64,000 nt of DNA from Hydrotalea flava (GCF_001623405.1 NZ_LUHG01000039.1:1-64000); one strand, 5' to 3'; shown: positions 8,951-19,520, numbered from the stretch's first letter. Numbers and translations are program-made. The notes: a model not told the origin generated them from the letters alone.

Positions 8951-9388
8951 TCAACTATATTTTCGCTGGGGTTTATCATCCGGCTCTTTTAATTGTTCCA
9001 ATCTGCTTTCTTCCGTAGGATTATTGGTTAAAAGAACTGCAACACCCCATAAAACAACCGCAATAATGATAGAACCTGCTATTTCATCCCACTGCAGCCA
9101 ATATCCCCACCATGCATAAATGGCAGCCCGTTGTGGCCTGGTAGTATCATAAATCACCGCAACTTTTTCTCCCTCCCGTAAATTGCGCAAAGGATACGCT
9201 GCATTTACATGATAATTTGATTTTCCGAGATCAAAACTTGCAAAGGAGGTTTGCCGGTGTGTAATACTATCTGTTTGCATATGAAGGGTTCCAACCGTCA
9301 TTTCGCCATCAAAATAATCGGGCTGACGGGTAAACAGCATATACAGCACCAATATAACTACATACAAAATAATGACAAGCTTATACAA
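8951..9388 (-). CDS. Small membrane protein, DUF3592-like
   Basis: 145 residues with an N-terminal transmembrane helix (VIILYVVILVLYMLF), a central extramembrane region containing LREGEKVAVIYDTTRPQRA, and a second helix near residues 108-127. The pattern of two helices flanking a small beta-rich domain with a 'VxVxYDPxxPxxA' type motif is that of DUF3592 proteins, whose function is unknown. The start is a TTG at 9388, preceded closely by an in-frame stop. The gene is convergent with smpB with only 5 nt between the stops. Confidence 0.75.
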   Translation of the reverse strand: MYKLVIILYVVILVLYMLFTRQPDYFDGEMTVGTLHMQTDSITHRQTSFASFDLGKSNYHVNAAYPLRNLREGEKVAVIYDTTRPQRAAIYAWWGYWLQWDEIAGSIIIAVVLWGVAVLLTNNPTEESRLEQLKEPDDKPQRKYS

Positions 9389-9494
9389 TAATTGCTATTT
9401 AAATCTTCAAAAAAATAAATTCCAAAATTGTAGTGAAAACAGAAAAGCCATTCCATTTTTTATAGAAACCTCTAAATCATCATTACAAAATTTC

Positions 9495-10538
9495 TTATTC
9501 CTTCCCCACAAGCAATACCCTGAAGCTGCCCGGCAGCATTGCTGGTCTTTTTCCGGGTACAGATTTATGATCAATTGCTGCGGCAGGCAGAAAAATATGA
9601 TGTGTTTTTTCGCTTACAGCAATGGTTCTGGCCGTTTTCATGGTTGGAATGGTATTCAACACCGCATAAGTATCTGCCGACACAATAGAAAGCGTTCCAT
9701 CTTGCCCGTTTGAAGCATATACCTGCCTCCAGGTTTTATCGAATGCAACCCCATCACAGCCGGCACCAATGGGTACCATTTTTTTTACAATGCCATTTCT
9801 GGCATCTACAACTGCCATCATTTTATTACCGCATCCGGCAAATAAAGTATGTGTGGCTGCATCATACACCAATCCCGTAGGTTCTTCTGCCGGGGCAATA
9901 CTCCAATGATGCATTACTTGATTTGTAGCACCATCAATCAACACAATTTCACTTTTATCTTCAATATTTACATATAAATTTCCTTTTTCATCAGCAACTG
10001 CAGTTTCAGGTTTACCGCCAACAGGAATGGTAGCAATTACTGTATTGATAAAAGGATCTATTACAGAAATATCTTTACTTCTTCCATTACAAGTATATAT
10101 TTTTTTGGTAATTTCATTATAAAAAATGGCATCAGGATTTTCACCGGTGGCAATAGAATCTTCTACTTTCAGTGTATTTAAATTAAACACATACACATTA
10201 TTCAAGCGTCCATTGCTGGTATAGCCCTTATTCAATGCATTTACAAAAGCAACACCATGCACCCCAATTGTGTTTGGAATAATCCCAATGGAATCACCCG
10301 ATACTGCATTTAACACATTGACTTGTATGCCGTGTGAAACAAATAAACGTTGGGTTGCATCATGAATGGCTATATAATCCCACCCGCCTGTACTTTTAAT
10401 GGAATATGCTTTCAGTACCTTTAAATGTATATGTTGTGCCATGCCTAAGTTGAAAAAAAATAAGATGGCAATAACAATACCTCCTAATTTTACAGAAAAT
10501 TTATTTTTGCGGTGATTTAAAACAATTGGGAAATTCAT
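9495..10538 (-). CDS. YncE-like YVTN beta-propeller protein, secreted
   Basis: 347 residues with an N-terminal signal segment (hydrophobic GIVIAILFFFNLGMAQ) and repeated blades such as VIDPFINTVIATIPVGGKPE and ATGENPDAIFYN. The pattern matches the YncE/YVTN seven-bladed propeller family. Such proteins are extracytoplasmic, and their exact partner or ligand is usually unknown. The gene lies 106 nt upstream of the DUF3592-like gene on the same strand, but nothing else links the two. Confidence 0.87.
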   Translation of the reverse strand: MNFPIVLNHRKNKFSVKLGGIVIAILFFFNLGMAQHIHLKVLKAYSIKSTGGWDYIAIHDATQRLFVSHGIQVNVLNAVSGDSIGIIPNTIGVHGVAFVNALNKGYTSNGRLNNVYVFNLNTLKVEDSIATGENPDAIFYNEITKKIYTCNGRSKDISVIDPFINTVIATIPVGGKPETAVADEKGNLYVNIEDKSEIVLIDGATNQVMHHWSIAPAEEPTGLVYDAATHTLFAGCGNKMMAVVDARNGIVKKMVPIGAGCDGVAFDKTWRQVYASNGQDGTLSIVSADTYAVLNTIPTMKTARTIAVSEKTHHIFLPAAAIDHKSVPGKRPAMLPGSFRVLLVGKE

Positions 10539-10668
10539 ATTTTGTAATTTGTTGTAAAAATCAGATTTTACAATTGATTTATCTAATCCATTTTAAAAAA
10601 GCAGAATTAAATTTTCATAAATACAGACTTATTGCAAATTTTAAAATTTATTTTATTTTCGTGTCAAT

Positions 10669-11259
10669 ATGAAGAAAATTGAATTAGAAATTGTTGCTTT
10701 ATCCCACAGCATTACACAAACACATTCGTATGCAGTTGTTTTAGGTGAAGTGAATGGTTTGCGAAGACTGCCCATTGTAATTGGCGGTTTTGAAGCACAG
10801 GCCATTGCTGTTGCATTAGAGCATATGAAACCCAGCCGTCCGTTAACACATGATCTCATGAAAAACTTCATGAATGCATTTAATATTGAATTACAGGAAG
10901 TGATTATTAATGATTTACAGGAAGGAATTTTTTACTCCAATCTGGTATGTTTTACTGAACACGATACAATTGAAATTGATAGCAGAACCAGCGATGCACT
11001 GGCTTTAGCCGTTCGGTTTGGCTGCCCCATTTATACTTATGAACACATTTTGCAAAATGCAGGTATTTTAATGGATGATACCGCATCAGAACCGAAAAAA
11101 ATGGAGGCAGTTGGTGTGGAAGACAACAGCAATGTTTCTGAAAATGATTTATCTAAAATGGGGCTTGAGGAATTGCACCAATTATTAAAGGAAGTGTTAG
11201 ACCACGAAGATTATATAAAAGCCATTGCCATTCGTGATGAAATAAACAGGAGAAAATAA
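10669..11259 (+). CDS. Bifunctional nuclease family protein (DUF151) with UVR motif
   Basis: 196 residues. The first 130 or so form the BFN/DUF151 domain (LPIVIGGFEAQAIAVALE and IDSRTSDALALAVRFGCPIY are diagnostic). The C-terminal 35 residues, LEELHQLLKEVLDHEDYIKAIAIRDEI in pattern, form a UvrB/UvrC-type (UVR) interaction motif. The combination is common in Bacteroidota. Plant and bacterial DUF151 proteins have been reported to have nuclease activity, but the cellular role here is not known. The gene starts a plus-strand run leading to ispE 37 nt downstream. Confidence 0.9.
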   Translation: MKKIELEIVALSHSITQTHSYAVVLGEVNGLRRLPIVIGGFEAQAIAVALEHMKPSRPLTHDLMKNFMNAFNIELQEVIINDLQEGIFYSNLVCFTEHDTIEIDSRTSDALALAVRFGCPIYTYEHILQNAGILMDDTASEPKKMEAVGVEDNSNVSENDLSKMGLEELHQLLKEVLDHEDYIKAIAIRDEINRRK

Positions 11260-11296
11260 ATCAACATACAATTGCGCTTTCAAAAAAACTAAATCA

Positions 11297-12118
11297 ATGG
11301 TTGTTTTTCCAAATTGTAAAATCAATTTAGGTTTATACATTACAAAAAAAAGGGAAGACGGCTTTCATGATATAGCTACCATTTTTTATCCTATCCAATG
11401 GCAGGATGCTATAGAAATCATTCCAAACAATGCAGCTTCGGATAATTCTATTCATTTCACAACGTCTGGTTTACCAATACCGGGCAATCAGCAGGATAAT
11501 TTATGCATCAAAGCCTATCATTTATTAAGAAATGATTTTCCGAAAATCCCCCCCATTCACTTGCATTTACACAAAGCCATACCTATGGGTGCAGGTTTGG
11601 GCGGCGGTAGTTCAGATGCAGCAGCGGTTTTATGCCTGCTGAATGAATATTTTGAATTGAATATTACCCAACATCAGTTAAGTAAATATGCTTTACAATT
11701 AGGTAGTGATTGTCCTTTTTTTATTTTCAATCAACCCGCCCTGGCTACCGAAAGAGGTGAAACCTTGCAACCCATTCACCTGCATTTAGAGGCTTACAGC
11801 ATTGTTTTGTTGCACCCGTCTATTCATATCAGCACAGCCTGGGCATTTCAGCAAATAAAGCCACAACTGCCCGAAACAGATTTGTTGTATGCCATTGACC
11901 AACCGATTGAAGCATGGCCAAACCAACTTTTTAATCAATTTGAAGCGCCGGTTTTTAAAGCCTATCCGCAATTAGAGCAATTAAAAATGGAATTGTATGC
12001 TAATGGCGCATTATATGCAGCCATGAGCGGCAGTGGCAGTACCATTTATGGTATATTTAAAAAAGGAACCATTCCAAAGCTGAACATACCGGAAAACACT
12101 TTGCTTAAAATTGCATAA
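11297..12118 (+). CDS. ispE: 4-diphosphocytidyl-2-C-methyl-D-erythritol kinase
   Basis: 273-residue GHMP kinase that phosphorylates CDP-methylerythritol in the MEP route to isoprenoid precursors. The N-terminus has NCKINLGLYI with the catalytic-site lysine, the ATP-binding GHMP loop is PMGAGLGGGSSDAAAVL at about residue 96, and the C-terminal motif AMSGSGSTIYGIF is present. This shows the organism uses the non-mevalonate pathway. It follows the DUF151 gene by 37 nt and is probably co-transcribed. Confidence 0.96.
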   Translation: MVVFPNCKINLGLYITKKREDGFHDIATIFYPIQWQDAIEIIPNNAASDNSIHFTTSGLPIPGNQQDNLCIKAYHLLRNDFPKIPPIHLHLHKAIPMGAGLGGGSSDAAAVLCLLNEYFELNITQHQLSKYALQLGSDCPFFIFNQPALATERGETLQPIHLHLEAYSIVLLHPSIHISTAWAFQQIKPQLPETDLLYAIDQPIEAWPNQLFNQFEAPVFKAYPQLEQLKMELYANGALYAAMSGSGSTIYGIFKKGTIPKLNIPENTLLKIA

Positions 12119-12240
12119 ATATTTTTTTCAAAGCAGTTTTGCCACTGAAAATAAATTTCCCGGTTTAAATTCATGCTTCAATCTAAAAAAAATGTTACAA
12201 AAAATCCGGAGCCATTTCACAGCATCAATATCAATTGTAC

Positions 12241-12993
12241 ATGAAGAAAATACTTTTAGCCATTTATTCTGTTTATGCACTCATTGTATTTATTATATTA
12301 ATGTTCTTTGCATTTCCCTTTGTAGCCATTGCTTCTTTTTTTGGTAAAAAAGGAGGTGATGGGGTATATACAATTGCCAAATTGTGGGGCTTTATTTGGT
12401 ATGTATTGATTGGCATACATCATAAAAATTATTATGAATTAACCTCTACACAAAAAAGGCAATATATTTTTGTTGCCAACCACTCCTCGTACATGGACAT
12501 CCCTGCTTTGGTGCGGTGTATGCAACAACCCTATAGGGTATTGGGCAAATATGAAATGGTTAAAATTCCCGTTTTTGGTTTTATTTACAAATGTGCCGTG
12601 ATTTTGGTTGACAGAAGCAGTGCAGAAAAAAGAGCCAAAAGTTTTCAGAAATTGAAACATGCATTAACACAGGGCCTTTCTATTTTTATTTTTCCGGAAG
12701 GAACCTTTAATGAAACAGGAAAACCGCTGAAAGAATTTTATGATGGCGCATTCAGGATAGCCATTGAAACCCAAACACCCATTCAGCCTATTATTTTTTT
12801 AGATACTATTAAACGATTGCCTCCTGAACATTTATTGCAACTAACACCCGGTAAAAGTCGCGCTATTTTTCTGGAACCCATTGAAGTAAGCAACTATACC
12901 ACAACAAATGATATTAATATATTAAAAAAAATAGTGTACCAAAAAATGGAGGCTGCAATTGTGCAATACAGAACACATCCGCCAATGTTCTAA
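12241..12993 (+). CDS. Lysophospholipid acyltransferase (1-acylglycerol-3-phosphate acyltransferase family)
   Basis: 250 residues. N-terminal hydrophobic segments (about residues 1-35) are followed by the acyltransferase signature NHSSYMD (the HX4D catalytic pair) and FPEGTFNETG (the EGT acyl-acceptor motif). This is the PlsC family of inner-membrane enzymes that acylate lysophosphatidic acid. Substrate specificity (PlsC versus an ornithine-lipid or other acyltransferase) cannot be fixed from sequence. The ATG at 12241 was preferred over the TTG two codons upstream. Confidence 0.9.
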   Translation: MKKILLAIYSVYALIVFIILMFFAFPFVAIASFFGKKGGDGVYTIAKLWGFIWYVLIGIHHKNYYELTSTQKRQYIFVANHSSYMDIPALVRCMQQPYRVLGKYEMVKIPVFGFIYKCAVILVDRSSAEKRAKSFQKLKHALTQGLSIFIFPEGTFNETGKPLKEFYDGAFRIAIETQTPIQPIIFLDTIKRLPPEHLLQLTPGKSRAIFLEPIEVSNYTTTNDINILKKIVYQKMEAAIVQYRTHPPMF

Positions 12994-13080
12994 CCATGAA
13001 ATCGCATAAATGAATTAACTTTATTGTTTCCAGATGAGATATTTTTTATGAAACGCTAAAAGTAACAGCGAAGAAAAGCC

Positions 13081-15570
13081 ATGAGTGAATTTGATCCATC
13101 GAATAATATTCCGTTCTCTTCTATCCCATTGGTTTATTGTGATGTAATTATTCCAATAAACCTACCCAACACATATACCTGGGAGGTTCCGGAACACATT
13201 CAAAATACCATACAAATTGGCATTCGTGTAGAGGTTTCATTGCGGAATAAAAAATATGCAGGCATTGTAAAAAGAATTCATCACAAAAAGCCAGAATTAT
13301 TTCAACCCAAACCCATTATTAATATTTTAGATGAAACCCCCATACTTTATCCCATGCAACTGCAATTCTGGGAATGGATGGCACAATATTATTTGTGCAG
13401 CGAAGGCGAAGTAATGCAGGCTGCTTTACCTGCACATTTAAAATTAAGCGGCGAAAGCATTGTTATATGGAATGAAGGTTTTGAAATGGATAGTACACAG
13501 CTAACAGACGATGAGTTTTTGGTTGCAGAAGCATTGGAAATTAGAAAAGAATTGCGTTTGCAGGAAATACAACAAATTTTATCCTCCAATCATGTTTATC
13601 CGGTCATCAAAAAATTGATCGATAAAAAAGCATGCTTTATTTGGGAAACACTGCAGGAAAAGTACCGTCATAAAACTGAAACTTACATTACACTTCAACC
13701 ACAGTATCAGGCTGAAGCAGACCTGGAAAAATTATTGAATGAATGGAATAAAGCTCCCAAACAATTGGAATTGCTGCTGGCTTATATACATTTATCCAAA
13801 ACCGAAGGGGAAGTTACACAAAGCAATTTACTCAAAAAATCAGGTGCAACGGTTGCACAGTTAAAGGCTTTGATTGAGAAAGGAATTGTTCAGGCACAGA
13901 AAAGGCCGGTAGATAGAATCAGGCAATTACCCCAAAACATTCATATAGATTTTACATTATCCATAGCACAACAACAAGCACTCAATTCCATTCAAAAAAA
14001 CTGGGAAGAAAAACAGGTTTGTTTGCTGCATGGGGTAACCTCCAGTGGCAAAACTCAAATCTACATTCAATTAATAAAAGAAGCTATTGATGCGGGCAGG
14101 CAAATATTGTATTTATTACCCGAAATTGCCTTAACAGCACAAATCATCAGAAGATTGCAAAAAAATCTGGGCGGATATATTGCGGTATATCACTCAAAAT
14201 TTAATGCGAATGAAAGAGTTGAAATATGGAATAAAGTAAAAAATGGTGAAATTGCTGTAGTATTAGGTGCACGATCGGCTTTAATGCTGCCCTTTAAAAA
14301 TTTGGGATTAATTATTATTGATGAAGAACAGGATTCCAGTTTTAAACAACAGGATCCTGCACCACGATATCAGGCAAGAGATGCAGCCATATTTTTTGCA
14401 TCGCTGAATAATGCAAAAGTATTGTTGGGAAGTGCCACTCCATCTGTTGAAACGTATTTCAATTGTAAAATGGGCAAATATGGTTTAGTTGAATTATTGG
14501 AGAGATTTGGCGATGTAGCCTTGCCAAAAATTGAAATTGTAGATATAAAAAAAGCGATGGCAGCGCAAAAAGGAAAAGTTGCATTCAGTGCAGCATTAGT
14601 AAACCAATTGCAACAAACACTCATTGAAAAAAAACAAGCTATTATTTTTCAAAACCGGAGAGGCTATTCTCCTTATTTAATGTGCCAAACCTGCGGCTGG
14701 ATTCCGCAATGTAAACACTGTGCTGTTACCCTTACCTACCATAAAGCTAAAAACACGTTAGTATGTCATTATTGCGGAAGCAATTACCCGGTAATGCAAA
14801 CCTGTGTTGTATGCGGCAGCCATGCATTTACACAGAAAAATTTTGGAACAGAAAAAATAGAAGAATTACTGGCAGAAGCTTTGCCTACCGCTAAAATAGC
14901 CAGGATGGATTTGGATTCAGTAAAAGGAAAAAATGATCATGACACACTGATCAAACAATTTGAACAGCACAAAATTGATATTTTAGTAGGTACGCAAATG
15001 GTGGTAAAAGGATTAGATTTTGAAAACGTACAATTAGTAGGAATTATAGATGCTGACAGCATTTTAAACTTTACCGACTTTAGGGTAAATGAACGTGCCT
15101 TTCAATTAATGGAACAGGTAAGCGGTCGTTCAGGAAGAAAAGATGGTAACGGTATTGTATTGGTGCAAGTAAGTAATACCCATCATCCTGTATTGGCTTT
15201 TGTGCAGCAACACCAGTATGAAGCTTTATATCAATTCGAGATGGAGAGCAGGAAAGCCTATCACTATCCACCCTATTCAAGATTAATTAAACTAATATTC
15301 AAACATAAAGACAATCCGATAGCGCAACAGGCTTCTTTTACAATGATGCAATTATTAGACCCTACTTTTCATCCTTATATCAATGGGCCTGCAGTACCTG
15401 TAATAGAACGCATTCGAAATCAATATATTTGGGAAATACTATTAAAGCTACCCAAAAACCAAACCATTATTTTAAAATGCAAACAAGCTATTATGCAATA
15501 TTCAGCATCCATTAAGGCACAAAAACAATTTAGAAGTGTACAAATAATTGTGGATGTAGATCCATACTAA
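13081..15570 (+). CDS. priA: Primosomal replication restart helicase PriA
   Basis: 829-residue superfamily 2 helicase that reloads the replisome at collapsed forks. After the N-terminal 3'-DNA-binding domain come Walker A GVTSSGKTQ (around residue 319), the DEEQ Walker B (IIDEEQDSSF), and a cysteine-rich zinc-binding insertion (CQTCGWIPQCKHC ... CHYCGSN ... CVVCGS) between the helicase lobes. Motif VI follows as QVSGRSGRKDG. All expected elements are intact and the length is slightly above the E. coli protein. Confidence 0.96.
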   Translation: MSEFDPSNNIPFSSIPLVYCDVIIPINLPNTYTWEVPEHIQNTIQIGIRVEVSLRNKKYAGIVKRIHHKKPELFQPKPIINILDETPILYPMQLQFWEWMAQYYLCSEGEVMQAALPAHLKLSGESIVIWNEGFEMDSTQLTDDEFLVAEALEIRKELRLQEIQQILSSNHVYPVIKKLIDKKACFIWETLQEKYRHKTETYITLQPQYQAEADLEKLLNEWNKAPKQLELLLAYIHLSKTEGEVTQSNLLKKSGATVAQLKALIEKGIVQAQKRPVDRIRQLPQNIHIDFTLSIAQQQALNSIQKNWEEKQVCLLHGVTSSGKTQIYIQLIKEAIDAGRQILYLLPEIALTAQIIRRLQKNLGGYIAVYHSKFNANERVEIWNKVKNGEIAVVLGARSALMLPFKNLGLIIIDEEQDSSFKQQDPAPRYQARDAAIFFASLNNAKVLLGSATPSVETYFNCKMGKYGLVELLERFGDVALPKIEIVDIKKAMAAQKGKVAFSAALVNQLQQTLIEKKQAIIFQNRRGYSPYLMCQTCGWIPQCKHCAVTLTYHKAKNTLVCHYCGSNYPVMQTCVVCGSHAFTQKNFGTEKIEELLAEALPTAKIARMDLDSVKGKNDHDTLIKQFEQHKIDILVGTQMVVKGLDFENVQLVGIIDADSILNFTDFRVNERAFQLMEQVSGRSGRKDGNGIVLVQVSNTHHPVLAFVQQHQYEALYQFEMESRKAYHYPPYSRLIKLIFKHKDNPIAQQASFTMMQLLDPTFHPYINGPAVPVIERIRNQYIWEILLKLPKNQTIILKCKQAIMQYSASIKAQKQFRSVQIIVDVDPY

Positions 15571-15718
15571 ATGCGCATTTATTTAAAATTTAACACACCA
15601 TGCCATACACAGAGCATTAAAAATTTATTAAACTTACCTGTTTATAAATAGGATTGGTAGTGTAGAAAATGCTAAATACTTTTACAACTTTTTAAAGCCA
15701 TACTAAAACCCTCTCAAA

Positions 15719-16531
15719 ATGATTAAAGCCGTATTTATAGATATTGATGGAACATTATTAAGAAGCGACCATACCGTTAGCGAAGTCACCATTCAAACCA
15801 TTAAACAGTTGCAGGAAAAAAATGTGTTGGTGGTATTGGTTTCTGCAAGGCCACTGCATGGTATTTTACCCATTAGTAAAATTGTTGGATTAGAAACTGC
15901 ACCCACCATTAGTTTAAACGGTTCTTACATAGCACAAAACAATAAAGTTATTTTTAAATCTTCCATACCCACATCGGTTACATTAGCATTGCATGATGCA
16001 GTACAACCCTACCATGTAACAACACTTTATTATCAGGAAAACAATTGGTTTGCAGAAAACAGTTCACAATATACCATAGCCGAACAAAAAATTACCGATG
16101 TTCCGGTAACCATTCAGCCGCTGTCGCATACAATTGAACAATGGAACCGCGAAAACACAGGACCTAATAAAATTATGATGATTGCTGATGCAACCACCAT
16201 TCAAACCATTCAGGAAAAACTGAAAGCATTATTTGCTGAAACCTTAAATATGTTTACCTCTAAACCCATTTATTTGGAAGCCATGCAAAAAGATGCTTCT
16301 AAAGCAAAAGCGGTATTACAATTAATTCAGGAATATCATATTACAACTGATGAAATTATTACAATTGGTGATAATTTTAATGACCTGGAAATGATTGAAA
16401 TGGCCGGTACCGGTATTGCAATGGGTAATGCACCGGATGCAGTAAAAGCAGTAGCAAAATATGTTACTGACACCAACAACAATGATGGCGTGGCTAAAGC
16501 CATTCAACATTTTTTAAAACAATGGTTCTAA
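15719..16531 (+). CDS. Cof-type HAD-superfamily hydrolase
   Basis: 270 residues of the HAD IIB (Cof/YidA-like) group, cytoplasmic phosphatases of sugar phosphates, nucleotides or flavin precursors. Motif I is DIDGTLLRSD at residues 7-16 with the nucleophilic Asp, motif II contributes SARP, and motif III/IV is GDNFNDLEMIEMAG near residue 217, with a C2-type cap between them. Substrate cannot be assigned. It sits 34 nt before murB on the same strand. Confidence 0.92.
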   Translation: MIKAVFIDIDGTLLRSDHTVSEVTIQTIKQLQEKNVLVVLVSARPLHGILPISKIVGLETAPTISLNGSYIAQNNKVIFKSSIPTSVTLALHDAVQPYHVTTLYYQENNWFAENSSQYTIAEQKITDVPVTIQPLSHTIEQWNRENTGPNKIMMIADATTIQTIQEKLKALFAETLNMFTSKPIYLEAMQKDASKAKAVLQLIQEYHITTDEIITIGDNFNDLEMIEMAGTGIAMGNAPDAVKAVAKYVTDTNNNDGVAKAIQHFLKQWF

Positions 16532-16565
16532 CCATTAAAATACAAGTACAATCTATCAATTTTTT

Positions 16566-17579
16566 ATGCAAATCAGTCGCAATATTTCACTACAACCCTA
16601 TAACACATTTGGGATTGAAGCATTAGCTGAAAATTTTGCAGTAATTGAAACCATTGAAGATATTGCAACAATATCTAAACTAACAAAGCAATACCAACAA
16701 TGGCATCTACTGGGTGGCGGCAGTAATATATTATTTACAGATAATTTAAGCGGACTTACCCTCTACAATCAGGTTAAAGGAATTTCCATTGTTCAGGAAG
16801 ATGAAACCACAGTTTTGATAAAAGCATTTGCCGGTGAAAAATGGAATGATTTGGTTCAATTTTGTTTGCAACACAATTTTGCAGGGATAGAAAATTTAAG
16901 TTTAATTCCCGGAAGTGTGGGCGCTGCTCCTATTCAAAATATTGGGGCTTATGGAGTTGAATTAAAAGATGTATTGGAATATGTGGAAGCCTATCATTTA
17001 GATAAACACGAAACAGAAATCTTTTCGAATAAAGCATGCCGGTTTGGTTATAGAGACAGTATTTTTAAGCAAAAATATAAAAACCGTTTATTAATTGTAG
17101 CCATTACACTTCGTTTAAATAAAATACCCAAATTAGTAATTGGGTACGGAAGTTTGCAACAGCAATTAGAAAAAATGGGCATTACAAAACCTACCATTCA
17201 ACAAGTAGCTGAAGCAGTCAATATTATCCGAACAAATAAATTGCCCGATCCGGCTAAAATTGGCAATGCAGGCAGTTTTTTTAAAAATCCTACCATCTCA
17301 AAATTCAGATTACATGTATTGAGTGAGCAATATGCTGATATTCCCGGTTTTGCTTTAGATGAAATGAATTTTAAAATTTCTGCTGCCTGGCTGATAGAAC
17401 AAGCCGGATGGAAAGGAAAGCGGGAAGGAAATGTTGGCTGCAACCCATTGCAACCATTGGTGATTGTAAACTATGGCGGTGCAACGGGAAAAGAAATTTA
17501 CAATTTTTCAGAAGCCATTATTCAATCGGTAAAACAAAAATTCGGAATTGAATTAGAACGGGAAGTCAATATCTGGTAA
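16566..17579 (+). CDS. murB: UDP-N-acetylenolpyruvoylglucosamine reductase
   Basis: 337-residue FAD/NADPH enzyme making UDP-N-acetylmuramate for peptidoglycan. FAD-binding LGGGSNILF (about residue 50) and GSVGAAPIQNIGAYG (about residue 118) are present, as is the catalytic-serine region NAGSFFKNP (about residue 236). Its length and C-terminal extension match the E. coli-type (type I) MurB. The stop codon is 4 nt from the end of the convergent T9SS-substrate gene. Confidence 0.96.
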   Translation: MQISRNISLQPYNTFGIEALAENFAVIETIEDIATISKLTKQYQQWHLLGGGSNILFTDNLSGLTLYNQVKGISIVQEDETTVLIKAFAGEKWNDLVQFCLQHNFAGIENLSLIPGSVGAAPIQNIGAYGVELKDVLEYVEAYHLDKHETEIFSNKACRFGYRDSIFKQKYKNRLLIVAITLRLNKIPKLVIGYGSLQQQLEKMGITKPTIQQVAEAVNIIRTNKLPDPAKIGNAGSFFKNPTISKFRLHVLSEQYADIPGFALDEMNFKISAAWLIEQAGWKGKREGNVGCNPLQPLVIVNYGGATGKEIYNFSEAIIQSVKQKFGIELEREVNIW

Positions 17580-17583
17580 GCAC

Positions 17584-19503
17584 TTACCGAATAATCAATA
17601 CCGAACCGGAACGCAGCGGTGTTCCGTTATTTAAGTTGATGATGTAATAGTAGGTGCCTATCGGTACCGACTTGCCGTTATAGGTACCATCCCAGGGTTT
17701 ACCATAACCTATTGTATGAAAGATCATTTGCCCGTTTCTATCAAATACACTTACATCTGCTGTAGGATAAGTATATAGGTCTTTTATTTCCCAAAAATCA
17801 TTAATGCCATCACCATTGGGCGAGAATGCATTGGGCACACTTATTTTATTATACACCCTTATAAATATTTTACTGACAGCTTCGCCACAACCCTGCTGCG
17901 ATACTACATGAAGTGTATAAGTAGTATCTTTAATGGGATAAACCACCGGATCCAAAATATTCGTATTTGAAATATTATAATCCGGAGTCCAGAAATACTG
18001 AATGTCATCACCTGCAGCACTTCCATTCAATTGTACCTGATCTCCTTCAAAAATGGTAAAGCTTTTACCCGCTGCTGCCTCCGGTAAATGTAAAATATTC
18101 ACCATTACACTGTCGGTTCGGTTGCAATTACCATTGCTTACCGTTAAATAATACATGGTACTATCGGCGGGCGTTGCAGTGGGTTGTGGTATGGTATCAG
18201 AAGATAAATTAGCAGCAGGCACCCATTTGTATTTTTCTCCCCCACTTCCTCTTAACACAACACTACTGCCTTCACAAACCGTTTGCGAAGAACCTGCATT
18301 AGCCAACGGTATGGGGCTTACGCTTACAAAAACTGAATCGGTATTGGTACATCCCAAAGCAGTAGTAGTATTTACATAATAGTAACCTTCATTTTGATTG
18401 GTTAATGGAAAGATAGAGAAGGATGGTTGTGTTGTTTGAAAACCGGAAGGACCTGACCATCGATATTGATTACCGGCGCTGCTGGCAGATACCTGTAACT
18501 TATCGCCCAAACAAGCAGCATTATTGGTTTGTATGGAAATGGAAGGCTTAGGTTCAACCCCAATGGCATAGGCATTAGAAGCCACTCTGCATGCCGGCAG
18601 CTGAATATTATTACCCTGTGCTACCACAACGCGGTATTGATAATTTCCTGCAGGTGTTGGCAAACGAACATAATTGTTGTTGTTAGCTCCTGCAATATCC
18701 TGCCAGTTTCCATTTACATAAGTTTGCCATTGGTATTGGGTATTATTAAAGCCGGAAGAAACGGTACTATTCAGTAAAATATTTCGCTTGTCGGTATCAC
18801 AAATATTGGTATTAGTAGTTTGACCATTATTGGTAACAGTAATTAAGGGGCCACAAGGTCTAAAAGTAATATCATCCAAAGCCAAATCATTACCACAGCC
18901 ACCAGGTGCATTATTACGCATACGAATCACCACATTACTGGTATTATTAGGCGTTGAAAAATAAAAACCATATTGCCGCCATAATGGTGCAATGGAAGTA
19001 GGAATATCGCCTGTTGAGTATTGTTGCAATACTGTGCCGGTTGTTGTTTCAATACTAAAGGTAACATTGGCTAAAATTGGATTGCCATTGCATGCAATAC
19101 CTGTATTTAAATTCAATACCCACGATGCAAACTCATAGGTTGTGCTGCCGCATAAACCCTTTACGGTATCTACATAAAAATCGCCGGGATCATAAGATGC
19201 GTTGATGAGCATCATATAACCATTTACATCATTGGGAGTATGGTCTTCAGTTAAACGAAACCAGGTATTGCCAAAACAACCATTGGTAGCATTTGCAATG
19301 GTATAATAGCCGTCTTTCGGACAATCGTTCGGAACATAAATATAATTGGTAACACCAAAGGGCAAAGCGGGACCCGGATTATTGCCGCTGCCAAAAGTGA
19401 TGTTGATAACAGGATCGCCCAAACTGCCCGAACACAATTGTGCATGTAACCCACCGGCAAGCAATGTAAAAAAAATAAAATATACAATCTGTTTGATGGG
19501 CAT
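17584..19503 (-). CDS. Large secreted protein with T9SS type B / gliding-motility C-terminal sorting domain
   Basis: 639 residues with a signal peptide (KQIVYFIFFTLLAGGLHAQ). A central region of Ig/PKD-like beta-sandwich segments includes SVSPIPLANAGSSQTVCEGS and related 'VCEG...L' repeats. The last 95 or so residues form the gliding motility-associated domain: PNAFSPNGDGINDFWEI, FDRNGQMIF, WDGTYNGKSVPIGTYYY, then a terminal SGSVLIIR. That domain directs export through the type IX secretion system and anchoring or release at the cell surface. The ligand is unknown. The secretion machinery itself is not in this window. Confidence 0.92.
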   Translation of the reverse strand: MPIKQIVYFIFFTLLAGGLHAQLCSGSLGDPVINITFGSGNNPGPALPFGVTNYIYVPNDCPKDGYYTIANATNGCFGNTWFRLTEDHTPNDVNGYMMLINASYDPGDFYVDTVKGLCGSTTYEFASWVLNLNTGIACNGNPILANVTFSIETTTGTVLQQYSTGDIPTSIAPLWRQYGFYFSTPNNTSNVVIRMRNNAPGGCGNDLALDDITFRPCGPLITVTNNGQTTNTNICDTDKRNILLNSTVSSGFNNTQYQWQTYVNGNWQDIAGANNNNYVRLPTPAGNYQYRVVVAQGNNIQLPACRVASNAYAIGVEPKPSISIQTNNAACLGDKLQVSASSAGNQYRWSGPSGFQTTQPSFSIFPLTNQNEGYYYVNTTTALGCTNTDSVFVSVSPIPLANAGSSQTVCEGSSVVLRGSGGEKYKWVPAANLSSDTIPQPTATPADSTMYYLTVSNGNCNRTDSVMVNILHLPEAAAGKSFTIFEGDQVQLNGSAAGDDIQYFWTPDYNISNTNILDPVVYPIKDTTYTLHVVSQQGCGEAVSKIFIRVYNKISVPNAFSPNGDGINDFWEIKDLYTYPTADVSVFDRNGQMIFHTIGYGKPWDGTYNGKSVPIGTYYYIINLNNGTPLRSGSVLIIR

Positions 19504-19520
19504 GAAAAATTTTATTTATA